A stretch of 64,000 nucleotides of DNA, taken from the NCBI GenBank assembly GCA_022711665.1, contig JAKLEN010000007.1, forward strand, positions 120,417 through 184,416, given 5' to 3'. The notes below the pieces were generated by a model. It made no database searches. It saw nothing but the letters and a program-made list of their open reading frames with translations, and was not told where the DNA came from. Source of the stretch: Acidobacteriota bacterium. GTDB lineage: Bacteria; Acidobacteriota; Aminicenantia; Aminicenantales; Saccharicenantaceae. The position numbers and the translations under genes were made by a program. Position 1 is the stretch's first letter, and the number at the start of each line of letters is the position of its first letter. Shown here in pieces: positions 8,501 to 16,604 of the stretch.

Positions 8501-9742
8501 GTGGCGGACGCGGGGCACGTCGATCTCGTCCGGGAGAGGATCGAGCGCTGGAACGACTGGCGCCGTAAAAACACCCGGATCGTACCCGACCTCTCCGGCG
8601 CCGACCTGACCGAGCTCGATCTTTCCGGGGCCAATTTCGCCAAGTCCGACCTGAGCGGGGCCCGGCTCTCCGGGGCGAACCTGAGCGGGGCCAACCTTTC
8701 CCGGGCCAAGCTTTTCCGCGCCGATCTGAGCCTGGCCGACCTGAGCCGGGCCAACCTGTTCAAGGCCAACCTGAGCCAGGCCGACCTGGGCGGGGCCAAC
8801 CTCAACCGGGCCGACCTGTCCTCGGCCTTCCTCATCCGGGCCAACCTCAGCGGGGCCAGCCTGCTCGAATCCTGCCTCAAGGAGGCCAACCTGGGCCAGG
8901 CCTCCCTCTTCAGGAGCCAGATGGCCAAGGCCATCCTGCGCCTGACCTCCTTCTTCAAGTCCGACCTGACCGGGGCCGACCTCAGCGGGACCGACCTGAG
9001 GGGCGCCAATTTCCAGGAGGCCGTGCTCGAGGAGACCTGCCTGCGGGGGGCCAACGCCGCCGGCGCCAACCTCTGCTTCGCCACCCTGCTCCGGACCGAC
9101 CTGGAGGGCGCCGTCCTCGACAATTGCGCGGTCTACGGCACCTCGCTCTGGGAGATCCACAGCGAAGGATCGAGCCAGCTCGACCTGGACATCATGCCGG
9201 CCCAGCAGCCGGTCCTCTCGGTCGACAGCCTCCAGACGGCCCAGCTCGTCGGCCTGCTGCTCCATCACGAGCGGGCCCGCGACGAGGTCTTCGCCGTCAC
9301 CCTGAACACCGTCCTGGTCATCGGCCGTTTTCCCGATGAGCGGCGGGACGTCCTGGAAGCCGTCAAGGACGCCCTGCGCCGCGGCGGCCATTCGCCCCTG
9401 GTCCTGGATTTCCACCTGCCCGGCTCGGGCGACAAGAACGAGATCGTCAAGACCCTGGGCCGGATGTCGCGGTTCGTCGTCGCCGACCTGACGGGGGACC
9501 GGCGCATCGCCGAGACGCTGGACGCGGTCGTCCATTTCCTGCCCTCCATCCCCATCCAGCCGATCGGCCAGGCCGGGGCGGAGCCGCCCGCCGAGAGCCA
9601 TTATCCCAAGTACCGGTGGGTCCTGCCGTTCTGGCGCTTCCGCGGCGCGGCCGACCTGGCGGCCCGGTTCGGGCGCGACGTCGTGGACCCGGCCGAGCGC
9701 AAGGCGGCCGAGATCCGGCAGAAGCTGAGCTTCGGCGTCTGA
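8501..9742 (+). CDS. Pentapeptide-repeat protein with C-terminal TIR-like/Rossmann-like domain
   Basis: A 413-residue protein. Residues ~30-205 are about 30 pentapeptide repeats of the A(D/N)LSG type, expected to fold as a right-handed quadrilateral beta-helix. From ~250 a separate alpha/beta domain begins (TVLVIGRFPDERRDVLEAV, PLVLDFHLP, MSRFVVADLTGDRRIAETL). I recognise this as the C-terminal module often found on pentapeptide proteins; it resembles TIR or nucleoside-deoxyribosyltransferase-like folds, but its activity is not established. The GTG start lies 6 bases after a strong -10, with no room for a ribosome binding site. Function unknown; a signalling or conflict role is possible. Confidence 0.85.
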   Translation: MADAGHVDLVRERIERWNDWRRKNTRIVPDLSGADLTELDLSGANFAKSDLSGARLSGANLSGANLSRAKLFRADLSLADLSRANLFKANLSQADLGGANLNRADLSSAFLIRANLSGASLLESCLKEANLGQASLFRSQMAKAILRLTSFFKSDLTGADLSGTDLRGANFQEAVLEETCLRGANAAGANLCFATLLRTDLEGAVLDNCAVYGTSLWEIHSEGSSQLDLDIMPAQQPVLSVDSLQTAQLVGLLLHHERARDEVFAVTLNTVLVIGRFPDERRDVLEAVKDALRRGGHSPLVLDFHLPGSGDKNEIVKTLGRMSRFVVADLTGDRRIAETLDAVVHFLPSIPIQPIGQAGAEPPAESHYPKYRWVLPFWRFRGAADLAARFGRDVVDPAERKAAEIRQKLSFGV

Positions 9743-9795
9743 GCCCTTCCTTCCCGTTCCGTCTCGTGGTAGACTCCGCCCGTAGAGGAGTGATC

Positions 9796-10959
9796 ATGAA
9801 CGCCCTTGTCCCGGTCATCGCCGATCGCTTCCGCCGGCAATTCCCGGGGAAGCCCCTGCTCGTCGTCTCCCCGGGCCGGGTCAACCTCATCGGCGAGCAC
9901 ACGGACTACAACGAAGGCTTCGTCATGCCCGGCGCCACGGACAAGGCGGTCGTCTTCGCCGTCGCGCCCCGGGCCGACGGGCTTTGCCATTTCGTCTCGC
10001 GCGACTTCGATCAGGAGTTCCGCTGCGAGATCGGCGGGTTCCACCGCTCGCCGCTGCGCTGGCCCGACTACCTCCAGGGGGTCCTGGACCAGTTCGTCAA
10101 GGCCGGGCGCCGCATCGGCGGCATCAGCTGCGTTTTCGGCGGCGACATCCCCATCGGCGCCGGCATGTCCTCGTCGGCGGCGATCGAAGGCGGCCTGGCC
10201 TTCGCCCTCGACTCCCTGTTCGGGCTCGGCCTCTCCAAGCTGGACCTCGTCCGCCTGGCCCAGAAGGCCGAGAACGAGTTCGTCGGCGTCCGCTGCGGCA
10301 TCATGGACCAGTTCATCAACATCCACGGCCGGGAGAAGAGCGTCCTCAAGCTCGATTGCCGCTCGCTCACCTTCGACTACCTGCCCTTCGAACGGGAAGA
10401 CCTCCGGGTGGTCATCGCCGACACCCTGGTCCGGCGCGAGCTGGCCTCCTCGGAATACAACGTCCGCCGGGGCCAGTGCGAGGCCGGGGTGGCCGCGCTC
10501 CGGGCCCATGAGCCGGCGCTCCGGTCCCTGCGCGACGTCACCCTGGACATGCTCCGCGACCACCGGGCCGAGCTCGATCCCGTCGTCTACCGGCGCTGCG
10601 AGTACGTCGTCCGCGAGAACATCCGCGTCGGCGAGGCCGCGGTCGCCCTGGCCCGGAACGACTTCGCCGTTTTCGGCGGCCTGATGAACCTGTCCCACGC
10701 CGGGCTGCGGGACGACTACCAGGTCTCGTCGCCCGAGCTCGACGCGCTCGTCGAGGCGGCCCGCCGCGTGCCCGGCGTCCTGGGCTCGCGGATGATGGGC
10801 GCGGGCTTCGGCGGCTGCACCATCAGCCTGGTCGAGGCCGGGGCCGTGCCCGAGTTCGAGGCCCGCGTCGCCCGCGATTACGAAGCCGCCGCCGGGAAGG
10901 CGCCCAAGATCCACGTCGTCCGCATCGAAGCCGGGACGCACGCCGCCGAGCTCGCCTGA
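9796..10959 (+). CDS. galK: Galactokinase
   Basis: A 387-residue GHMP-family kinase that phosphorylates galactose at C1 in the Leloir pathway. Motifs in order are the galactokinase signature PGRVNLIGEHTDYNEGFV near residue 30, the ATP-binding PIGAGMSSSAAIEGGLAFAL near 120, CGIMDQF near 175 and MMGAGFGGCTISLV near 335. The ATG at 9796 follows AGAGGAG; the 60 upstream in-frame codons overlap the pentapeptide gene and do not look coding. No galT or galE is adjacent. Confidence 0.95.
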   Translation: MNALVPVIADRFRRQFPGKPLLVVSPGRVNLIGEHTDYNEGFVMPGATDKAVVFAVAPRADGLCHFVSRDFDQEFRCEIGGFHRSPLRWPDYLQGVLDQFVKAGRRIGGISCVFGGDIPIGAGMSSSAAIEGGLAFALDSLFGLGLSKLDLVRLAQKAENEFVGVRCGIMDQFINIHGREKSVLKLDCRSLTFDYLPFEREDLRVVIADTLVRRELASSEYNVRRGQCEAGVAALRAHEPALRSLRDVTLDMLRDHRAELDPVVYRRCEYVVRENIRVGEAAVALARNDFAVFGGLMNLSHAGLRDDYQVSSPELDALVEAARRVPGVLGSRMMGAGFGGCTISLVEAGAVPEFEARVARDYEAAAGKAPKIHVVRIEAGTHAAELA

Positions 10960-10970
10960 TCCCCGAATCC

Positions 10971-12194
10971 ATGAGCCTGATCCGCGCTTCGTGGCTTGGC
11001 CGGCGGGGGATCGCCGCTGTCCTGGCGGCCGTGGCGCTGGTCGCGTTCGCCGGCTGCGGCCAGAGCCCGGCGCCGGCGCCCCCGGCCGCGCCCGAGAGCC
11101 CTCCGGCCCCGCCCGCGGCCGACCCCGCGCTCAGCCGGCTTTTCTCCCGCATCGCCGGGCTCCCGGACCGGACGCCGCCGGCCGGCCCGGACTGGACGAG
11201 CGAGCCCGCCTGGAAGGCCTTCACCGAGGAGACCGGAAGGAACTGGGAGGCCTTCGACCGGGCTGTGCTCGGGCCCATGAAGGACTGGGCCGGGCGGGAG
11301 CTCGAGGACGCCCGGCGGGACACGACGACGCTCTTCTATCCTTTCGGGGGGCCTGATTTCGTCACCTCGGACGCGCTCTTTCCCGGGGCCGTCGAAACCG
11401 TCCTGATGGGCCTCGAGCCCGTCGGCAACCTGCCCGATCTCGACCGGGCCACGGCCAAGCGGCGCGAGGAGTTCTTCGCCGACATGGGAGAGCTGACTGC
11501 CGGCTTCCTCAAGCGGGGCTATTTCATCACCAAGGACATGAACGAGATCTACTCGCGGGGCCGGGTGGACGGCGCCCTGCCCGTCGTCGCCTACTTCCTG
11601 GCCCGGCAGGGTTACGGCATCGTCGAGGTCAAGCGCCTCGTTCCGGCCGGCGACGGCGGCTGGACCGAAACGCCCTACGAGCGGGCGGCCCGCCGGCCGC
11701 GCCGCCCCTACGGCGTCAAGATCGTCTGCCTCAAGCCCGGCGAGACCACGGCCCGGAACGTCTACTATTTCTGCTGCGACGTCGAGAACAAGGCCTTCCG
11801 GACGGACGCGCCGCTGTACCGGCTCTTCGCCGGATTCGGCCGTCTGACCACCTTCGTCAAGTCGGGCTCCTACCTTCTCCATTGGGGGAACTTCTCGACG
11901 CTGCGCAGGTTCATCCTCGACCGCAGCCTCTACGTCCTCCAGGACGACACGGCCGTGCCGTACCGTTTCTTCGTCGACGAGGGCTGGGACATCCGGCTCT
12001 ACGGCCGCTACGGCAAGCCCGTCTCTGACTTCACCAACGTGGAGCAGGCGGACCTGCGGCAGGCCTACGAAGCCCCCTCGACCGGCGTCTTGCCGCTGCC
12101 CTTCCATTTCGGCTACCACTGGCGCTCGCAGGTCGACAACCTGCTCCTGGCCAAGCGCCCGCACCGGCCCGACAAGGTCCCGTCCGGCAGGTGA
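10971..12194 (+). CDS. Predicted lipoprotein, unknown function
   Basis: A 407-residue protein starting 11 bases after galK, probably translationally coupled since no ribosome binding site is visible. The signal peptide ends in VALVAFAGC (Cys near residue 29), and is followed by a Pro/Ala linker (~30-50) and a folded domain (~55-400) rich in Tyr, Phe and Arg. I do not recognise a family. It is the last typical high-GC gene before the low-GC island. Confidence 0.75.
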   Translation: MSLIRASWLGRRGIAAVLAAVALVAFAGCGQSPAPAPPAAPESPPAPPAADPALSRLFSRIAGLPDRTPPAGPDWTSEPAWKAFTEETGRNWEAFDRAVLGPMKDWAGRELEDARRDTTTLFYPFGGPDFVTSDALFPGAVETVLMGLEPVGNLPDLDRATAKRREEFFADMGELTAGFLKRGYFITKDMNEIYSRGRVDGALPVVAYFLARQGYGIVEVKRLVPAGDGGWTETPYERAARRPRRPYGVKIVCLKPGETTARNVYYFCCDVENKAFRTDAPLYRLFAGFGRLTTFVKSGSYLLHWGNFSTLRRFILDRSLYVLQDDTAVPYRFFVDEGWDIRLYGRYGKPVSDFTNVEQADLRQAYEAPSTGVLPLPFHFGYHWRSQVDNLLLAKRPHRPDKVPSGR

Positions 12195-12336
12195 GGCGCG
12201 CCTTCAATGCACCATCAGAGGGGCCTTCAACTGTCCAGGCAGTGGGGGCCAGCTCAGTTTTTACCTGGCCCACAATATAGGGAAGACGCCCTAGTGCATA
12301 ATAATGGCAAAATCCACCGGCAATTAAGGAAAAGGC

Positions 12337-13254
12337 ATGAAGACAACAGACTACAGATTAACCGATATGGAGCTTTATAGGTGTCCGTTTAATCGACGAT
12401 ACTTTTCTGATCCCTGGGTTGCCTACCACGGCACTTCAAGCATCAATGAACAACAAATAGAAAAGAATGGTCTTAAATGGAGTGATCAGAACTATACACG
12501 ATCAGACATTTCACAAGTAATATCGATATTTGAGAAGCTGTTTTGGTACGGGGCAGTCTCGGACGGGCTGGCTGTATTATTGACATATACCCAGAGTGAT
12601 TTTGATATTTCTAAAACCAAGAACGCGAAACCTATTTTCCTTGCCCAATCGAGTATGAGGGCTTTAAGCTATGCTCAGCGTTCTTGGGCTGGGGGAGAAA
12701 CGGTCCGGGCCCTTAGGATTGTCTTTGAGGAATTAGATAGATACAGAGATGATGACGAGTTTCGCAGGAATGAAATAGCCAAATCATATGCGAAGTTGAA
12801 AGATCGATTATACTGCAAGTTACCCAAGAATCTCGATTTAGAAAAGAGCGAAGTTCATGAGCATTCGCAAATAAGAGAACTATGGGACCATTTCGCTAAC
12901 TATGGCCGTAGATACTCAATTATTCCCAATAAGGATGGAGAGCCACCCGTCGTCTTTGAGAAGCAATGGTTAGTCGACCAGCTCAATGGACTGGAGCATC
13001 TCCGCACAAAGGTGTTCTCAATGAAGGAAAACCATTTGTACGGGGTAATTTATGTCGTCAGATTTGATGAGCACGATATCCCTTCTCTCCGTTATAGCCC
13101 TTCTGGTGCGCTCATTTCATTAAGGCCAATTCCCGCAAACAAGATAATAGACAAGGCGAAGATCTACGCTTCAGAAAATCAGGTCCTTCCGATTCTTACA
13201 GACGAAGAATGGATTAATAGAGCCCATGAGGGGATATACAAAGCACAGATATGA
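12337..13254 (+). CDS. Putative ADP-ribosyltransferase-fold protein in defence island
   Basis: A 305-residue protein in visibly AT-rich DNA, first gene of the island. WVAYHGTSSINEQQI near residue 27 resembles the His-Gly-Thr strand that binds NAD in PARP/KptA/DarT-type transferases. IFLAQSSMRALSYA near residue 92 resembles the following (Y/F)xA..s..A..Ya segment. The C-terminal YGVIYVVRFDEHDI and LRPIPANKII could supply the last strands and acidic residue. This is a motif-level resemblance only, so the activity is inferred; it may be a toxin or effector. The ATG follows AAGGAAAAGG. It is separated from the SNF2 gene by 251 bases and may be a separate unit. Confidence 0.6.
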   Translation: MKTTDYRLTDMELYRCPFNRRYFSDPWVAYHGTSSINEQQIEKNGLKWSDQNYTRSDISQVISIFEKLFWYGAVSDGLAVLLTYTQSDFDISKTKNAKPIFLAQSSMRALSYAQRSWAGGETVRALRIVFEELDRYRDDDEFRRNEIAKSYAKLKDRLYCKLPKNLDLEKSEVHEHSQIRELWDHFANYGRRYSIIPNKDGEPPVVFEKQWLVDQLNGLEHLRTKVFSMKENHLYGVIYVVRFDEHDIPSLRYSPSGALISLRPIPANKIIDKAKIYASENQVLPILTDEEWINRAHEGIYKAQI

Positions 13255-13505
13255 GATTTCCGGGATCATTCTACAACCGGGAACCTAAATAGTTTAATTG
13301 ATAGCACATCTGTCAGCGGACTTTTCCTTGGATAGCCATCTGCGGCAGCACCAGGTTGCTGAGTTGGGCTGGCGCCTTTGACTCTGTTTATCACTAGTGC
13401 GGCAGAGTGCCAGCGGCCTGCCATGCCCTCGGTGCCAACGGGTCCCAAATACAATTCATTGCTAGAATCGAGAGGTTAGAGAGTTGCCACCGTTGACCCC
13501 CTCTG

Positions 13506-16500
13506 TTGGACTGTGTTATTAAGGAGTTTAAAAGGGCATGCCATTTTTCATTCCGGTCCATATATTTCGATCGGGGTCCTAGGTTGGCCGCTACGATTAG
13601 GAAAGGCGACCGAGTTCTGGTCAGGGATCGTCCATGGCTTGTCAAGCAAGTCAACGCCCCAGCCGGGACACAGGCAATTCTTGAGCTTTTTGCTCTAGAT
13701 GGGGCAAGGCCAGAAGGTCTGTCTGTCATCTCTCCGCCCGAAGAAGTCCTTCAACTCCCCAACCAGGATATAGAATTTGACCTCGGTCTTCTCGACTCCT
13801 TTTCGGCCTGGTCGAGCGCCCACCGTCTCATCGGGGCGACGCTTATCCGGGAAGCCGAGATTCTCAGCGGCGTACGTTTTGGCCGAGTCGCTCTCGAAGC
13901 GTACCAGCTTGCCCCGACCTTACGGCTTTTATCTAAGCCACGCCCCTCTCTTCTTATCGCCGATGATGTCGGACTGGGGAAGACAATTGAAGCGGGCCTT
14001 GCGATCCTAGAATTTACTGCCCGAGGCCGAGCATCTCGTGTCCTTATCGTGGTTCCCCCGGGCCTTATGGACCAATGGAAAGATGAGCTTCTTGATAAGT
14101 TCAGCTTGGACTTTGTAATTATTGATAACGCCGGAGGCCTCGCGGCCGCCCAGACTGACCTTCCCGCTGGCGTGAATCCCTGGGACGCTCTTCCCCGGAT
14201 CATCACTTCATTGGATTTTTTAAAGAAAGAGACGGTCCGGAGCCGCGCATTACGCAAGCATTGGGATCTTATTATTGTGGATGAAGCCCATGCCCTGTCC
14301 GAATCGGGGACTCCTGAAAATCCGTATCGTACTCAGCGCACTCGCCTTGGGAAGGCCCTCCAGAAGTCGTGCAGAGGCCTATTGCTATTAACCGCAACTC
14401 CTCATAATGGTTATGCCCATTCATACCGGTCGCTCCTCGAATTGGTTGAGCCTACACTGGCGACCTTCCATGGAACGCCTGAGAATCTACAGCGTCGTAT
14501 GGATGGGGCCCGGATTCGCAGGATGAAATCCCAGATAGTCCGACGTTTCCCAGACGGACATGACGAACCTGTGTTCCCGGAACGTCACGTTGCAGGGATA
14601 CCGGTCGTCGACCTGGCCGAAACGGAAAAGGAGCTTCTTAAGAAGGTAGCGGCTTACTGTTCGAAAACGGCCCGTCAGGCAAGTGATACCGATGATGCTG
14701 AGCTCATTGGCTTTGCTATGCAGATCATCAAGAAGAGAGCTTTGTCGAGCCGGGCCGCACTCAGTAAGACCGTCGATTACCGTTTAGAGTCGTTGCGAAG
14801 AGAGGAAGCACGCGAGGAGCCTCCCTCCCGCTCAGAGGTTCGGGAGCTTCGAGCCGATTTGCCCCTTGGAGAAGCGGCCGCAGAGAGAACGGCCCGCCGG
14901 ATCCTGCGGAGCGCGGTGCCCCGCGATGAGCGTCGTCGCAAGTCCGAAATCGGCGCACTCACGGCCATCCGCCGTGTCATCGGCAAGCTTCCCGCCGCCG
15001 ATCCAAAAATCGAGGCGTTAATTAACGAGCTGAAGAGTGTGATTGCTAAGGATCCATCTGAGAAGGTGATCGTTTTTACCGAATACCGAGATACGCTGGA
15101 AGCAATTCGGCTCCGGATAGACGAGGAGCCCAATTTCTCTGGCCGGTATGTCCTTTTCCACGGCGGTCTCAGCCGTAAAATCCGCCTTGCTCGCGAAGTT
15201 CAGTTCGAACAACCAGGATCCCGGATTCTCCTCGCTACCGATTCCGCGAGCGAGGGTTTGAACTTACAGAGGACATGTCGCAGGGTCATCCACTTTGAGT
15301 TGCCCTGGAATCCCAACCGCCTCGAACAACGAAACGGTCGAGTCGATCGATACGGCCAAAAGCGGGAACCGATTATCCGCTACCTCTTCTATCCGGACAG
15401 CCCGGAGGACGACGTGCTTCATCGGCTCGTCGAGAAGATCAAAGAGATGGCTCGGAAGAGAATTTCGACGCCCGACATCTTGGGTCTTCTCACTGGACGG
15501 GGAAGCCTCGAGGGAGGGCTAGTTGAGCTTGATCCGGAATCGGCCGATGTTGAGCAGAAGAAAGAGAGCCTTATCCAACTCTTCGAAGACAGGACAGCCG
15601 AATTTATCAGCAACGCCCGACCCCTTTTGGCCCTCAGCCCGGGGGGGCCTGAAGAGGACGAGCGAATCTGCCGGCTTCTCGATACCGTTGAGCCACTTCT
15701 CCCTGATGATACAGACTTCGAAGCGGTTGCCCTTGGTGCCCTCGGGCCCGCGGCATTCCACGCTGATCCCGAGCGTGCCCATATCTATAGAATCGATGTC
15801 CCCCCCCAGTTCCAAGGAGAAAAGGTACTCCCGACCTATGGAGCGGTAACATTTCGTCGAATGACCGCCGTCCGTTTCCGGCCGAATGAAGTTGAATATA
15901 TTACGCCGCTACACCCGCTTGCCGCGGCCCTATCCGCTTCAGCCAGAAGACGCCTGATCCAAGTTTTTTCTTTGGGAGGGGCAATCCCTCCTCGCCGGCT
16001 TGCGGCCCGCGCCGTAGCTGGATCCGAGCCAGCATCCGTCCTCTTCACTTTTCATGGCGCCATATGCGATCAGGAAGGGCCCATCGAAGAACACGTACTG
16101 GCCGTCCGTTTGACTGCAGATGCGCGCTTGCTCGGGAAATCAGCCGAGAACCTAGCTCTCCTCACGGAATCGGATCGGGGTCAGGAGATCGATCCGGAAG
16201 CCATCCAAAATGCATTTGCTGACCCCTTCAATCATCTCCGAAGCCTCGCGAAGGCCGAGGCCTCCCGACAGCTGAAAGTGCGGGCTGAGGAGGTTAGCAT
16301 TGTACGCGAACGGCAGGCTAGGGCCTGGCTTGAAGAACTCGAGGCCGATGCGGCAGATCGCATGCGGGAGATCGAAGAAGAGGAAAAGCTCGGACGTGGA
16401 TTGATCGAAGCAACCGGCCAGCAACGCCTTTTTCCCGAGGATGGCGATTCTAGCCCACGAGGGTTCGTGGCCAGGAAGGCCGCCGTGGAAGCGTTCAAAG

Positions 16501-16604
16501 ACGAACGGCGCAGAGAAATTGAGCTATATCAGAAGATTGCAGAGCCGGAATCGCCCCTCGCCATGGGGGCTCTGTTTCTTATGCCCAAAGAGAGGGCACA
16601 GTGA
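13506..16604 (+). CDS. SNF2-family helicase, DrmD-like
   Basis: A 1032-residue superfamily 2 ATPase. Residues ~150-170 hold Walker A (DDVGLGKTIEAG), DEAH is near residue 258 (IIVDEAHAL) and TATPHNG near 297. The second RecA lobe runs ~510-620 with VIVFTEYRDTLEAI, ATDSASEGLNLQ and EQRNGRVDRYGQ. This is the layout of DrmD of class 1 DISARM and of SNF2 helicases next to Eco57I-type methylases. It overlaps the methyltransferase gene by 4 bases (GTGA), so the two are co-translated. The 5' end is uncertain: the frame opens with TTG at 13506, and another TTG at 13584 precedes the first conserved-looking segment (IRKGDRVLVRDRPWLV). Confidence 0.88.
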   Translation: MDCVIKEFKRACHFSFRSIYFDRGPRLAATIRKGDRVLVRDRPWLVKQVNAPAGTQAILELFALDGARPEGLSVISPPEEVLQLPNQDIEFDLGLLDSFSAWSSAHRLIGATLIREAEILSGVRFGRVALEAYQLAPTLRLLSKPRPSLLIADDVGLGKTIEAGLAILEFTARGRASRVLIVVPPGLMDQWKDELLDKFSLDFVIIDNAGGLAAAQTDLPAGVNPWDALPRIITSLDFLKKETVRSRALRKHWDLIIVDEAHALSESGTPENPYRTQRTRLGKALQKSCRGLLLLTATPHNGYAHSYRSLLELVEPTLATFHGTPENLQRRMDGARIRRMKSQIVRRFPDGHDEPVFPERHVAGIPVVDLAETEKELLKKVAAYCSKTARQASDTDDAELIGFAMQIIKKRALSSRAALSKTVDYRLESLRREEAREEPPSRSEVRELRADLPLGEAAAERTARRILRSAVPRDERRRKSEIGALTAIRRVIGKLPAADPKIEALINELKSVIAKDPSEKVIVFTEYRDTLEAIRLRIDEEPNFSGRYVLFHGGLSRKIRLAREVQFEQPGSRILLATDSASEGLNLQRTCRRVIHFELPWNPNRLEQRNGRVDRYGQKREPIIRYLFYPDSPEDDVLHRLVEKIKEMARKRISTPDILGLLTGRGSLEGGLVELDPESADVEQKKESLIQLFEDRTAEFISNARPLLALSPGGPEEDERICRLLDTVEPLLPDDTDFEAVALGALGPAAFHADPERAHIYRIDVPPQFQGEKVLPTYGAVTFRRMTAVRFRPNEVEYITPLHPLAAALSASARRRLIQVFSLGGAIPPRRLAARAVAGSEPASVLFTFHGAICDQEGPIEEHVLAVRLTADARLLGKSAENLALLTESDRGQEIDPEAIQNAFADPFNHLRSLAKAEASRQLKVRAEEVSIVRERQARAWLEELEADAADRMREIEEEEKLGRGLIEATGQQRLFPEDGDSSPRGFVARKAAVEAFKDERRREIELYQKIAEPESPLAMGALFLMPKERAQ

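Noticed and set aside
9616..9795. 60-codon N-terminal extension of galactokinase
   Set aside because: It overlaps the pentapeptide gene in another frame, has no ribosome binding site, and the ATG at 9796 with AGAGGAG gives the usual galactokinase N-terminus.
12195..12336. Left attachment site of the defence island
   Set aside because: I compared this stretch with the 3' end of tRNA-Gln and found no match; only a short imperfect inverted repeat (GGGCCAG/CTGGCCC) is present.
13538..13582. 14-codon frame with AAGGAG upstream, just before the SNF2 helicase
   Set aside because: It could be a leader peptide or the true start with a frameshift, but nothing in the sequence distinguishes these from chance.
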